This document shows, in pieces, positions 38,601 to 42,177 of a stretch of DNA of 64,000 nucleotides (positions within the stretch are counted from its first letter, which is position 1; each line of letters begins with the position of its first letter). The notes beneath the pieces were generated by a model. It made no database searches. It saw only the letters and a program-made list of their open reading frames with translations, and was not told the DNA's origin. Source of the DNA: Anodontia alba (lineage: Eukaryota; Mollusca; Bivalvia; Lucinida; Lucinidae); the NCBI GenBank assembly GCA_964016985.1, contig OZ024823.1, forward strand, positions 30,483,216-30,547,215. Reading direction: 5' to 3'. The position numbers were made by a program, and so were the translations under genes.

Positions 38601-41157
38601 GAAACTTCCGCTGTCTTATACTTTCGTTTTCATGTTTTATTATGAGCGATCTGATTATCAGAAACTTTCAATGCAATTATCTGACACTCACCAGGGAATG
38701 ATGCCAGAAAATTTTGGCCAATCAGATCACTCCTAACAAAACATGAAAAATTGAAAATGAAAGTACTGTAGCTTAAGAGTGGCGGTTTTACTCTATAAAT
38801 GAGAATTTAATAATACTGAGGTTGAATTTTTGAAAGTGAGTGAAAAAATTTGATCACCAGGACTTCCAGATATTGGAGCTAGGAAGTCCTGGGGACTTCC
38901 TGGTTTTGACAGTTAGTGCAAGTACTGTATTCAAGGTCTGAGGCTCAAGTGCTAGTGTGTTCTTTAGTCATCTCTGAAAAAGAGCTACCCTAGCCTCGGT
39001 CCTACTAACCGCAGTAAAAGGACAGAAAAGGACATCGAGTATTGTTTGTGTATTACTTATTTAATTTCAACATGAATTCCAATCAGTTCAAGAGTTCAAG
39101 CAATCGCCCCATCAATATTCTCAGTGCTTTGATACTACCTGCTAATGTGTCTTTAAATACTCCTGGATGATTGGTGAACTCATGGGTGAAAGTCCCAGAA
39201 ATCCTCAATACAGAAAGTCCACTTTTCCAATACTGAAACTACCTTTTCCCTATAGGGAAAATGTAATTTTAGCCTCGGAAAAGTGGATTAAAGTATATAT
39301 TTTATATATGGATGGTTAAAAGTCTAGACACATTTTATAGGATGAAAAATCGTCTCAGTACTGATTTTAGTATTAATACTGAAAATTAATCCACGAAAAC
39401 TGTGTAGACACTAATCAGATGCTGTATTTTGCTGTCTGCTTACCAGTAGGCATGTCTGTCCAAATATTTTGGGTAAATACAAATGTATGGATATATTTGG
39501 GGTTAATTATAATCAATTAATTAACCCTTGTCCTGCTGAACCCGGATATACCCTGCCTTTGCAAACAATGTAGAAGCCAACTGATCTGGATCTGCAGAGT
39601 TTGCCATAAAGTGTGTGAATTTATAGCAACAATCTGGATCAAATCATTTGATTGGCTAAAAATTAGAAATGGGCATGGCATCTTAATTTATTCAGCAGGA
39701 CAAGGGTTAACACATTTACTTTGAGTGGACTGTTCTACCACAACTATCTGGACTTTTCTATTTGAATTTCCCAGTTGCAGACTACATGTATCTGGTTAGT
39801 TTTTATTAAAACTGTACTATGCTTAAAAGAAATTTCTGTATTTAAGGTAAACAGTGAAGACTGATCAGAACTGTGTTCTGCAATGTCCGATACGGTTCTT
39901 TGTCATACATTTACTGGAAAATATGTTCATTTTGCATATGTGATACTAACATGGCTTTCAAGCATATATTACTCTTGTGGAGCGCAAAAGGTGTGATAAT
40001 GGGTCATGTGGGTGATACGGCCTTTTGGCTCGGACAGAAAACAAATATTATCAGGTCACGTGGGTGATATGGCTTTTTTGCCCAGGCAAGAAACCCATAT
40101 CACCACATTCAGAGCACTCGGCGGTCTTGCCTTTGGCTCAGCATATGAATTGATATCAAATAGGCAAACTTGTCAGAAAGAAAAAAGTATGATAAATAGA
40201 TTATGATATGGCAATTTTCATATCATACCCCATATCAACCCGAGACACCCATATCAGCCCTAGGGCTGATATGGGTGTCTCATGTTGATATGGGGTATGA
40301 CATGAAAATTGCCATATCATAATCTCTATGCACTGTTTGCCAATTACCAAGAGCTCATCATACAGAGCTATGAGGTATGTCGTCTGGTCTTTCCGGCAAA
40401 ATACAGTTGATTGGTCAGTTCTTCCAGACACTTTCAGGCCCTTATCTAATTTAATCATAACACTGGTCAGTCAGGAATGTTGCATCTCATTAAAATCAGA
40501 TAGAATCCGGCTGTTTTATACCACTATTTGAAGGCTGATTATCATCAAAGAAACCTGACATTTCAAGGGAGCAGCAGTCTTGTTTGGAAAATGGCTTAAA
40601 CAAAGAAAAAAATAAACTTTATTGATAACGAAAAACGAAAACAGTTAAAAGAGGATATTTAAAGGGAAAGAGAAAATTTTTTAGAGAGTTAAGACACTCT
40701 ATCCAGTAGGTCTTGTAACAACTGTTTTTGTTGGCGGCCTATTACGTACTTGTCGGTTATTAAAGCACTCCATGGAGACTGCATGTGGATGAAATATTGG
40801 CAGCTAATGACCCTAGAGGATTCTTTGTCTAACAGTTAATCTTTGATCTCTTGGACCAATGAAATCAAAGTTTGCGGAAATACCAGCTTTACAGAACCTA
40901 AAGAGGAACCTGTAAGCTCTGTGTCATAAGGTCCTTGCAATTATCCATTTGGGGGTCTCCAGACTACAATAAAATAATGTGTGTTTATTTACCTCTTGTC
41001 TCTGTACAAGTTTATTAAGGTCATAGTGTAGAAGCACCTTTATTTTGTGACTGCTATCAGCAAGTGTAAGCTGTATAATGTCAAGGGATTGTCCAGCAAT
41101 CCCACCAGTTTGAGCATCATGCTTCGGATCACCAAGATATCTGTGTATGGCAGTAAC
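2473..41157 (-). CDS. RADX: RADX-like ssDNA-binding protein, gene model (11 exons, partial at both ends)
   Basis: In vertebrates RADX is a nuclear OB-fold protein that binds single-stranded DNA at replication forks and restrains RAD51. Exons on the minus strand: 41157-40993, 37460-37322, 30860-30682, 25299-25220, 23387-23157, 20623-20544, 19315-19209, 17994-17860, 8833-8645, 7458-7297, 2677-2473. All junctions are GT-AG and all codon phases agree, giving 557 codons plus one base. Diagnostic segments follow the family order: VTAIHRYL with LHYDLNKLV (OB1), PAVLVRVILKSRMIHYAKP, ILVADDSG and VVLWNEMCPKFY (OB2), IVCDITGVV with RRWIHLRDGTSQKPF (OB3), then GGYFNYPPLPTSIAEI. The start codon and the C-terminal domain are missing from the model; the latter lies before base 1. 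The family match rests on recalled vertebrate RADX, not on a search. Introns are 1.2 to 9.0 kb and full of mobile elements. Confidence 0.88.
3088..3300. repeat. MITE-N
   Basis: GGGGGCTACCCTTAAAGGAG and AAAAGTAGCCCCCATTTTCT hairpin, then GGAGGAGGCAACTTTCTGAC. Confidence 0.7.
3332..3503. mobile_element. MITE-C (hairpin module)
   Basis: A long palindrome: TTATTTCTC, then GTTGTGGTACTCTTAGAAGC, then CCTCGCCGAGG, then the complement. Reference form is CATATGTTGTGGGTACTCAT TAGAAGCGCC per arm. No coding capacity. Confidence 0.85.
3636..3870. mobile_element. MITE-L with 30-bp inverted ends
   Basis: Ends CAGAGCATGACAAAACCTAC and GTAGGTTTTGTCATGCTCTG. Inside are CAAAGACTCAGATCAGCCTG and TGTGCAGGCTGATCTGAG arms, which recur alone at 2265, 18540, 24275, 44605, 53370, 59095 and 61920. 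Confidence 0.8.
3954..4122 (-). mobile_element. SINE, 3' half
   Basis: Minus-strand body from the tail (GTGTTGAGGTTTTATGGCCC as read on plus) to CTTGAATCAGAGGAAGG. Lacks the tRNA head. Confidence 0.85.
4240..4372. mobile_element. MITE-C, decayed
   Basis: AGTACCCACAACATATGC with GGAGAAATAAGAAAAATATT; left arm rearranged. Confidence 0.75.
4510..4677. mobile_element. MITE-C
   Basis: Both arms present (CATATGTTGTGGGTACTCAT and TAAGTACCCATATATG). Confidence 0.85.
4998..6976 (+). mobile_element. PL1: pearl-like element with tandem repeats and 3' hairpin
   Basis: Starts GGGCACGTATACCCCCGACC and ends with the hairpin CCCGCACATACTTCGTATGTCGGGGG (split here as CCCGCACATACTTCG, TATGTCGGGGG). The core has two larger units (TTGCTGATAGCTATATC at about 5538 and 6051, 515 bp apart) and smaller units of about 180 bp (CTTCTAAGTCCGTGAC at about 6517 and 6697). 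A GACGAACGAACGAACA run (6864-6925) precedes the hairpin. Most units carry TGACCTTGACC with a following AAGGTCA. An open minus-strand frame at 7010-6519 is a by-product of the repeat, not a gene. Confidence 0.7.
7297..7458 (-). CDS. RADX: RADX exon j
   Basis: 54 codons, phase 0 to 0. The acceptor is GTGTATTATTTCAG and the donor AAG|GTATAG. It reads EEWEKVLTGFSYREGRQLMV then QAMMVFIKLKNL. The YRExxxxxxxxxxxIxxL pattern fits the helical segment that follows the YPPxP motif in RADX. It ends basic (SPKRKSPKK), which could be a nuclear signal. Confidence 0.8.
7935..7986 (+). repeat. CT-rich simple repeat
   Basis: Imperfect (CT)n with TGTGTG interruption. Confidence 0.95.
8221..8382 (+). mobile_element. 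MITE-A, diverged and truncated by MITE-B
   Basis: CTGGGCCCGGTTGTTC start and the central GTGAGTAGCTTTTGC arm. The second half is missing where MITE-B starts at 8386. Confidence 0.8.
8386..8622 (-). mobile_element. MITE-B at the RADX exon i donor
   Basis: About 210-bp MITE with ends TTAACCCTTGTCCTGCTGAA and a TTAA target, which suggests piggyBac-type mobilisation. The centre is a long hairpin (GATCCAGATCAGTTGGCTTC ... GAAGCCAACTGATCTGG). Its end lies 22 bp past the chosen donor of exon i. Confidence 0.9.
8645..8833 (-). CDS. RADX: RADX exon i (GGYxxYPPxP segment)
   Basis: 63 codons, phase 0 to 0. The acceptor is TTTGTATGTTTTCAG. I chose the donor GTG|GTATAT because it keeps phase with the next exon; a GTATCT donor 13 nt further on (exon end 8632) would run the next exon into a stop. 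It includes VKDVLDWSESIDGKRAVGES and VGGYFNYPPLPTSIAEIRST, the conserved motif after OB3 in RADX. A MITE-B begins 22 bp past the donor. Confidence 0.87.
8915..9010. repeat. MITE-N remnant
   Basis: GCCTCCCTTCTGCAAAAAAG and AAATATCTTCCTTTTAGAGC arms. Confidence 0.55.
9141..12890 (+). repeat. 128-bp satellite, about 29 monomers, higher-order ABABB
   Basis: The anchor ATAGGT recurs at exactly 128-bp steps from 9143 to 12727 (29 monomers) with a decayed one at 12855. Two monomer types share their 3' two thirds and differ in the first 45 or so bases. A: AGGTCACAATGACCTAGATA and CATTCATTGGGTCACATGGA. B: AGGTCACACCAACAGAGATA and TTTTGACGTCAATAATCGGG. From 9271 the order is A B A B B repeated every 640 bp (starts 9271, 9911, 10551, 11191, 11831, 12471). 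Private variants recur at 1280 bp (TTCAAAATATAAGG at about 10003, 11283, 12563), so the recent unit is a 10-mer. Confidence 0.97.
12982..13335 (+). repeat. two tandem copies of an about 184-bp repeat
   Basis: GTGTCCTAGATTTTGACCCC at about 12986 recurs as GTGTCCTAGATTCTGACCCC at about 13169. Both run to GAAAAACTTTAACRCAGT. Part of PL2. Confidence 0.85.
13450..13642 (-). mobile_element. MITE-B
   Basis: Hairpin and TCTAATTTTCAGCCAATCAG present; right end partly deleted. Confidence 0.85.
13645..13860. mobile_element. MITE-C, right arm disrupted
   Basis: Left arm CATATGCTGTGGGTACTTAC is clear; the right arm is broken by a duplicated stretch. Confidence 0.75.
14042..14057 (+). repeat. poly-G tract
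   Basis: About 15 consecutive G, a possible G-quadruplex former. Confidence 0.95.
14222..14527 (+). mobile_element. tRNA-derived SINE, full-length reference copy
   Basis: The 5' tRNA-like head has an A box (TGGCTCAGTTGG, 14232-14243) and a B box (GGGTTCAACC, 14276-14285). The unrelated body runs from GGTCGGCAACATTCTTTCGT to GACTGGGCCGTAAAACCTCA and an AACA-type tail. About 305 bp. SINEs have no protein and depend on a LINE for movement. Confidence 0.9.
14565..14743. mobile_element. MITE-C, best copy
   Basis: Starts AGATAAGGCGCTTTTTTC and ends CCCTCTTATCT. The palindrome CATATGTTGTGGGTACTCAT TAGAAGCGCC|TTGCCGAGGC is nearly perfect over about 105 bp. Confidence 0.92.
14778..14965. repeat. MITE-N
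   Basis: CTTTAAAGGAAGACTTTGTT and AAAGTCTTTCCTTTAAAACA arms, CAGGCAACTTTCTGCTGAC. Confidence 0.7.
15370..15862 (+). mobile_element. PL3: short pearl-like element, two diverged units
   Basis: Two copies of a unit (CGTTCCTCCAGTCCTCATCC at about 15461 and TGTTCCTCCCGTCCTCATCC at about 15728, about 267 bp apart), then an ACAGACGGACGG run and a terminal TTCTTCGAAAAACG hairpin. Confidence 0.55.
16004..16987 (+). mobile_element. PL4: pearl-like element, five units of about 150 bp
   Basis: Begins ATAATACCCCGCCATAGC and ends ATAATACCCCGCCACTATTG TGTGGCGGGGTAT (hairpin). The CATATAGCAAGTTTG anchor recurs at about 16150, 16300, 16451, 16600 and 16749 (148-151 bp steps). A GGACGGACGGACGGACAC run at 16911-16935 precedes the 3' hairpin. 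Matches the pearl layout closely. Confidence 0.75.
17250..17466 (+). mobile_element. MITE-B
   Basis: Full copy with TTAA at both ends; perfect central hairpin. Confidence 0.92.
17512..17746. mobile_element. MITE-D
   Basis: Second copy, same structure as 1325-1569, 46 bp after a MITE-B and 114 bp before RADX exon h. Confidence 0.9.
17860..17994 (-). CDS. RADX: RADX exon h (end of OB3)
   Basis: 45 codons, phase 0 to 0. The acceptor is CCTCTATTTCAG and the donor CAG|GTATGA. It reads GLKHLDIRPGAVLMLTNVRV then MQKLDPLCPSNVQRHIFISS, with a final strand that lines up with the xLLYLTTTxES end of vertebrate OB3. Confidence 0.84.
18274..18519 (-). mobile_element. MITE-A
   Basis: Full copy in opposite orientation to the copy at base 20, with the hairpin AGTAGCTTTTGCAGTGCAAA AGCTACT. 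Confidence 0.93.
18530..18610. repeat. MITE-L-like hairpin
   Basis: AAGACTCAGATCAGCCTGCA CATCGGTGCAGTCTGATCAG and TCTTTGCTG, directly after a MITE-A. Confidence 0.65.
18661..18735 (+). mobile_element. tRNA-like head, probable SINE
   Basis: TGGCTCAGTAGTTTG (A box) and GAGTTCGAATCCC (B box) at tRNA-like spacing. No paired acceptor ends, so it is more likely a SINE head than a tRNA gene. Confidence 0.5.
18799..19075 (-). mobile_element. SINE, near full length, diverged
   Basis: From the tail (GAGGTTTTACGGCCCAATC on plus) through CTGACAACTGCCCTTCTTGA to a decayed head (ATCACCAGATGAATGTGCATCC ... GCCACCAAAG side). Confidence 0.8.
19209..19315 (-). CDS. RADX: RADX exon g (OB3 core)
   Basis: 107 nt, phase 1 to 0. 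The acceptor is GAATTATTTGACAG and the donor GAG|GTTGGT. It reads FWIRRWIHLRDGTSQKPFCV then QLYRLTE, the YRWIHxxDGTSExPFxVxLF signature of RADX. The frame stays open past the donor, but the next exon fits in phase only with this splice. Confidence 0.88.
19341..19556 (-). mobile_element. MITE-B
   Basis: Full copy, right end decayed; 26 bp from the acceptor side of RADX exon g. Confidence 0.88.
19560..20340. other. RADX intron f-g, no recognised content
   Basis: Apart from the minisatellite at 19871-19950 I see nothing recognisable: AT-rich intron sequence with no long hairpin. Confidence 0.6.
19871..19950 (+). repeat. short minisatellite
   Basis: GAATGTCTGTGTATCTGTAT twice, with a TGTGTG start. 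Confidence 0.8.
20544..20623 (-). CDS. RADX: RADX exon f (OB3 start)
   Basis: 80 nt, phase 2 to 1. The acceptor is GTGATTGCAG and the donor A|GTAAGC. It reads ALPDSIVCDITGVVTYISRF then EREPMI, like the MPENxICDVIGLLVFVGRVQR stretch of vertebrate RADX. Two MITE-A copies sit just upstream in genome coordinates (20659-21182). Confidence 0.86.
20659..20903 (+). mobile_element. MITE-A
   Basis: Full copy, 36 bp from RADX exon f. Confidence 0.92.
20943..21182 (+). mobile_element. MITE-A, diverged subfamily
   Basis: Same ends (CTGGGCCCAGTTGTTCAAAG, GAACAACTGGGCCCTG) but AACATGCTTGTTAATGGTC and ACAGTTATTTTTGCTC inside, like the diverged copy at 8221. Confidence 0.85.
21265..21345. repeat. MITE-M-like hairpin
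   Basis: GATCAAACTGCTCCTGAAGG AGCAGTTTC with TCTACACTATTTGC. Similar short hairpins lie at 20370-20440, 25680-25740, 33035-33110, 48540-48625, 58690-58790 and 61770-61840. Confidence 0.55.
21545..21936 (+). mobile_element. PL5: pearl-like element, two units
   Basis: TTTTTCTACTGCTGTGACCT at about 21574 and TTTTTCTACTGCTATGACTT at about 21731 (157 bp). Ends with the GTCCCCCTCACCTGAGGTGG hairpin. Confidence 0.65.
21965..22210 (-). mobile_element. MITE-A
   Basis: Full copy, same orientation as 18274-18519. Confidence 0.92.
22212..22891. other. RADX intron e-f, no recognised content
   Basis: Plain AT-rich sequence with (CAAT)n-like text near 22735-22760. The open frame 22364-22597 shows no motif. 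Confidence 0.6.
22892..23105 (-). mobile_element. MITE-B
   Basis: Full copy, TTAA at both ends; about 50 bp beyond the donor of RADX exon e. Confidence 0.92.
23157..23387 (-). CDS. RADX: RADX exon e (end of OB2 and linker)
   Basis: Codons 188-264 plus two bases, phase 2 to 2. The acceptor is CTGACTTTCAG and the donor G|GTGAGT is strong. It includes EGTLLLLKKFNVKKGFQMIP and VSEVRLIDPSTFSGNGLVPP, corresponding to the GxVLLLQxYSVKKS and proline-rich linker of vertebrate RADX. Confidence 0.87.
23460..23575. repeat. hairpin repeat
   Basis: AACAGGTTTTGACATTTCAT ACAAATTGTCTCCA and its complement meet at ATGGATGG; stem about 45 bp. Confidence 0.75.
23700..23880. repeat. MITE-N, inverted
   Basis: CAGGAAACAACTTCCTGTTT, GCCCTTCTGAAAAGTGGTC and CCTTTTTCAGAAGGGAGGC arms. 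Confidence 0.7.
23962..24206 (-). mobile_element. MITE-A
   Basis: Full copy with small changes in the ends (GGACCCAGTTGTTC). A further stub (AACAAGTTTGTTAAGCTAAT) lies at 24518-24560. Confidence 0.9.
24580..24708 (-). mobile_element. SINE fragment
   Basis: Diverged body piece with GTACTTGTGCACATTCTTTT and GGAAACTGACAA, immediately before another copy in the same orientation. Confidence 0.7.
24717..24966 (-). mobile_element. SINE, internally deleted
   Basis: Tail and start of body (GTTGAGGTTTTATGGCCCAG), then a jump to the region near the head (GAAAGAATGTTGCTGACC) with head remnants to GCTGAGCCATGGAGG. Confidence 0.75.
25220..25299 (-). CDS. RADX: RADX exon d (OB2 core)
   Basis: 80 nt, codons 162-187 plus two bases, phase 0 to 2. 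The acceptor is TTCTGTCTACAG and the donor CAG|GTAAAT. It encodes AHILVADDSGACTVVLWNEM followed by CPKFYHR, the VADxSGTxxxxLWNxxCPxWY signature of RADX OB2. Confidence 0.9.
25360..25600 (+). mobile_element. PL6: decayed pearl-like element
   Basis: Related to PL5: TTATGTCCGAATTATATAGC, CACAAGCGTTTGTGCAGACAAG, then a 3' hairpin ATCCCCCTCCCTGTAGGTGG as far as 25600. Confidence 0.55.
25869..26083. mobile_element. MITE-E (pogo-like ends)
   Basis: Ends ACAACCTCTTTATAACACGG; centre hairpin AAAAATGACCATAAATGGTC ATTTTT. Other copies at 34938 and 36634. Confidence 0.88.
26220..27562 (+). mobile_element. mariner element, near full length, nested in MITE-C
   Basis: The 1343-bp element has about 28-bp inverted ends (CGAGGGATGTTCGAAATGAA at the left and its complement at the right) and TA duplications at 26218-26219 and 27563-27564. 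It carries one transposase frame. It sits in the middle of a MITE-C hairpin (26095-26219 plus 27563-27640), splitting the ACATATGTT palindrome at its TA. Confidence 0.95.
26413..27492 (+). pseudogene. mariner transposase, interrupted by two TGA codons
   Basis: The frame from the ATG at 26413 to the stop at 27490-27492 is 359 codons, the usual mariner length. Order of parts: N-terminal helix-turn-helix half with TVRRWKKKFESG (near residue 55), the WVPHLL linker motif, GDETWVHYFEP (first Asp), LLHDNAPAHT (second Asp), YSPDLAPCDFFLFPKLK (third Asp). The DD34D triad is intact. Two in-frame TGA codons (26695-26697 and 27091-27093) interrupt it. A C-rich tract (27246-27269) stays in frame and replaces the usual sequence before YSPDLAP with proline repeats. 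Probably inactive. Confidence 0.93.
27809..27912. repeat. MITE-M
   Basis: TAGTCTGGAGACCCCTAAAG start, then AACAGTGCAGACCCAGATCA GATGCC and a loosely inverted GGCATCTGAACAGG. Same start at 47348 and, inverted, at 40950. Confidence 0.6.
27994..29652. mobile_element. TA-target element with GTCTTATAGGCGGATT ends (outer)
   Basis: Ends ACCGTATTAATCCGCCTATA AGACGG and the inverted match at 29620-29650. About 420 bp of its own sequence is left; the rest is the inner element. No recognisable transposase. Confidence 0.85.
28220..29455. mobile_element. inner TA-target element nested in the outer one
   Basis: Ends CCGAATTTTTCTGTGTATTA CTCGCACCCGTGTATAACAC and, inverted, GTGCGTGTTATACACTGTTA AATACGG, with TA at 28218 and 29456. 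A 102-codon open frame (28850-29158, plus) shows no known motif and is probably chance. Confidence 0.82.
29800..30013 (+). mobile_element. MITE-B
   Basis: Full copy with TTAA ends. It truncates a MITE-N copy on its left. Confidence 0.9.
30113..30220 (-). mobile_element. SINE fragment
   Basis: Diverged tail and body piece (GAGTTTTACAGCCAAGTTAA ... AGTAACTGACAACTACCC), next to a fuller copy in the same orientation. Confidence 0.65.
30290..30585 (-). mobile_element. SINE, near full length
   Basis: GTGTTGAGGTTTTACGGCCC on plus, through GAATGTTGCATGCGGCAGAG to a decayed head (ATTCAAACATGCAACCCCTG). Confidence 0.85.
30682..30860 (-). CDS. RADX: RADX exon c (linker and OB2 start)
   Basis: Split codon plus 59 codons (102-161), phase 1 to 0. 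The acceptor is CCTTTGCAG and the donor CAG|GTAAGA is strong. It reads DLAKKWNSIRGANPAVLVRV then ILKSRMIHYAKPNKSDKWPF. This parallels the vertebrate RADX segment that leads into OB2. Vertebrates carry more residues between exon b and this point, so a phase 1-1 exon could be missing in the 6.5 kb intron. Confidence 0.87.
30903..31050. mobile_element. MITE-C
   Basis: CGCCTCGCTGAGGCGCTTCT centre. The right arm carries a small ACATAAGAACATATG duplication. Confidence 0.87.
31075..31290 (+). mobile_element. PL7: small pearl-like element
   Basis: Starts GGGGATGCATGCCCCCCTAC and ends CCACCATTCTTCAAATGGTG GGGGCAT, with GATGGACGGACAGGAG just before the hairpin. Confidence 0.55.
31291..31996 (+). mobile_element. 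PL8: pearl-like element, four units of about 150-170 bp
   Basis: A CTGTGACCWTTATGCACATG motif recurs at about 31307, 31456 (diverged), 31625 and 31798. It is followed by GACAGACATATGGATGGACA and a CCTCCTCCACTTCATGGCAG hairpin-like end. Confidence 0.6.
32118..32166 (+). repeat. G-rich (GT)n and poly-G tract
   Basis: GGGTGTGTGTGTGTTGGGGG then runs of G; likely quadruplex former. Confidence 0.95.
32208..32445. mobile_element. MITE-C
   Basis: Starts TAGATAAGG; arms CATATGTTGTGGTAATCATT and AATCAGTACTCACAATGTG; ends CCCTCTTATCTGAATC. Confidence 0.83.
32500..32600. mobile_element. MITE-C fragment
   Basis: Left arm and centre only, joined to a MITE-N remnant. Confidence 0.65.
32595..32710. repeat. 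MITE-N remnant
   Basis: AAGGGGAGCTAATTCTTTCC and GACCCACTTTTCAGAAGGG. Confidence 0.6.
33250..33440. mobile_element. MITE-C with duplicated left arm
   Basis: Two left-arm starts (33285 and 33345) and one right arm (TAATGGGTACCCATAACATA). Confidence 0.78.
33614..33856. mobile_element. MITE-F
   Basis: Ends GGTTATAAAACTTTTTTCAT. Contains several inverted CATGCTCAACTSAGCTGAGC ATG units and a GCCAACAATAGTTGGC centre. Confidence 0.88.
34194..34402 (+). mobile_element. MITE-B
   Basis: Full hairpin; right TTAA lost. Confidence 0.9.
34605..34800. mobile_element. MITE-C with poly-C tract
   Basis: Arms CATAAGTTGTGGTGCTCAT and TAATGGGTACCCATAACACG; a run of about 15 C lies in the usual GATACCCCTCTTA part. 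Confidence 0.82.
34938..35128. mobile_element. MITE-E, left end lost
   Basis: Central hairpin AAAATGACCATTTATGGTCA TTTT and right end GTTAGAAAGAGGTTCTGTA. Confidence 0.8.
35420..35656. mobile_element. MITE-F
   Basis: Second copy with slightly shortened centre. Confidence 0.88.
35818..36590. mobile_element. MITE-P carrying the C hairpin, interrupted by MITE-A
   Basis: Ends GTGTTGCCACTGATGATTGA and CTGAGTCCCAACAC. It contains the C-type hairpin at 36325-36475. The uninterrupted sister copy is at 50832-51373. Confidence 0.82.
36079..36323 (+). mobile_element. MITE-A, inserted in MITE-P
   Basis: Full copy. The flanks join into a continuous MITE-P when compared with the uninterrupted copy at 50832-51373. 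Confidence 0.92.
36634..36852. mobile_element. MITE-E
   Basis: Near-complete copy ending GTGTTATAAAGAGGTTGTAG. Confidence 0.87.
37322..37460 (-). CDS. RADX: RADX exon b (OB1 second half)
   Basis: Codons 56-101 plus one base, phase 0 to 1. The acceptor is TCTTTTACAG and the donor AAG|GTACAT is weak but usable. It reads LHAGSTIIINKCAVNYDETD then LSGGSVVIVQEV, the GxxxxIxxCxxxYNE-type stretch of the RADX OB1. Degenerate copies of this exon lie just upstream at 37.6-38.5 kb. Confidence 0.83.
37555..37615. repeat. short hairpin in the exon b array
   Basis: AAAATGTCCATACAAGCTGG and CAACATGTATGGACATTTTT arms. Variants recur at 37985-38055 and 38150-38220. Confidence 0.65.
37620..38480 (-). pseudogene. 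degenerate tandem copies of RADX exon b
   Basis: At least three to four decayed copies of exon b with some of its flank: about 37625-37710, 38075-38135, 38230-38300 and 38358-38475. The best copy (38358-38475) still reads CAVHYMYDETDLSSGD against CAVNYDETDLSGGS in the real exon. Copies carry frameshifts and lose the 3' half and donor. Between them a short unit (GCTTTTTCAACCAACATGTA...) recurs, so each duplication carried flanking intron. A MITE-B (37772-37985) split the array later. Confidence 0.75.
37772..37985 (-). mobile_element. MITE-B inside the exon b duplication array
   Basis: Full copy with TTAA ends, splitting the row of degenerate exon copies. Confidence 0.92.
38600..38795. mobile_element. 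MITE-Q
   Basis: Inverted arms of about 70 bp: TTTCGTTTTCATGTTTTATT with GAGCGATCTGATT at the left and the complement of these (AATCAGATCACTCCTAACAA AACATGAAAAATT) at the right. Confidence 0.7.
39200..39292. repeat. inverted repeat
   Basis: GTCCACTTTTCC and GGAAAAGTGGAT arms around a smaller TTTTCCCTATAGGGAAAA palindrome. Confidence 0.6.
39521..39710 (+). mobile_element. MITE-B, one hairpin arm deleted
   Basis: TTAA ends are intact, but the left hairpin arm is missing (ACAATGTAGAAGCCAACTGA). Confidence 0.9.
40199..40324. repeat. 126-bp near-perfect palindrome
   Basis: Arms of about 63 bp (GATTATGATATGGCAATTTT ... ) meet at CAGCCCTAGGGCTG with only a few mismatches. The outer 200 bp on the left hold two GGTCAYGTGGGTGATAYGGC repeats. 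Confidence 0.9.
40619..40930 (-). pseudogene. unidentified coding-like 3' end with polyA signal
   Basis: On the minus strand a frame reads SSLGSVKLVFPQTLISLVQE, meets one TAA, then continues VISCQYFIHMQSPWSALITD and RQQKQLLQDLLDRVS to a stop near 40690, followed by an AATAAA about 70 bases on. I do not recognise it. It could be a processed pseudogene, a transposon ORF end or an old terminal exon. It lies in the intron between RADX exons a and b. A short MITE-M end (TCTGGAGACCCC) abuts it at 40950-40975. Confidence 0.35.
40993..41157 (-). CDS. RADX: RADX exon a (first supported exon, OB1 start)
   Basis: Codons 1-55 of the model, phase 0 to 0. The acceptor is TTGCTTGTTGCAG and the donor is GAG|GTAAAT. 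It opens VTAIHRYLGDPKHDA and ends VLLHYDLNKLVQRQE, which matches the first OB-fold strand set of RADX (xTVLAVQRYL and LNSLVYQN in vertebrates). Since it opens mid-protein at phase 0, at least one upstream exon with the start codon must exist. Confidence 0.85.
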
Positions 41158-41319
41158 CTGCAACAAGCAATCTACAGTAAATATCCTAAAATTTCTCACA
41201 CTTTATTTCATACATTTTGGCCTGAATTTTGCTTTTTATGCAGTTTTTTATTTTCATTAAAATGGCAAACAGGTTAGACCCTGGAACAGTCTGATCTGGC
41301 TCTGCACTGTTTGCGTATA

Positions 41320-42100
41320 CATGACATTTTGTGAGAAAATTGGTGCATGAAGTTCAAAGATATTTACCATAATGATAAAACTGTATATTGTTACATGTAT
41401 TACTAAAAACATTCAGAAATGTTGGGAATCATCAAGAATTTCATGGCTAATCATTGTTTTTTGTAAAACCAACTGATAATTGACTAATAGTGGATATAGA
41501 AAATATATAATTGTTCTAGCTTAGCCCTCCTTGATGCACTTATTCTTAATTCCAGGTCCATAAGAGGGGTATCCACATTCGAGAGGGCTGTCACAAGGAT
41601 TTTGATAATGAGCCGTCTCATCTGGATTTACAATGTTTTTCGTTTATCTTACGTCACCGAGGCGGCCAATTCATATTGGCTTACAGCTAAGCAAGGCTTG
41701 CTATCCTTGTAGCAGGTAAGGTAGAGGGGGAATGTTTTTACTTCTGCTTTTTCCTTTTCATTCCTGTTGCTCTTTCTTCCCTTCCCTCTTTCATCTCCCC
41801 TACTATCTCTTCCATCACTTTTCTCCCTTTCTCTGAGAGATGACACAAAATGACCCACACAATCAATCTACAATGTTTGCACAGGTATTGGATTTGGTCT
41901 GCCAGACTCAAAGGTCTAAGGCACATTTCACCAATATTGCTGAATTACAGTGTACATGTACTTTCCCTCTATGACGGTGTCCTGCTTTATCGCGCCCCTT
42001 ATGACTCATAGCAAAATAAGAGAAAAAGGAGACACTGTACCTTTTATCAAATCATTTTGTATGTACTTCAATCCTTTTAAACAATCTTGCATAAAACATA
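41320..42100. other. stretch without supported gene
   Basis: Holds a CT-rich run (41740-41835) and one CTTTATCGCG motif at 41975. No supported exon. On minus, ATG at 42150 starts MADKNNASEKSD then stops; it is noted as a possible start but no donor fits. Confidence 0.5.
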
Positions 42101-42177
42101 TTTTAAGTTGACCTGTCAGATTTTTCAGACGCGTTGTTTTTGTCCGCCATGTGAGTTATAGTGATGTCACCGGGTCG

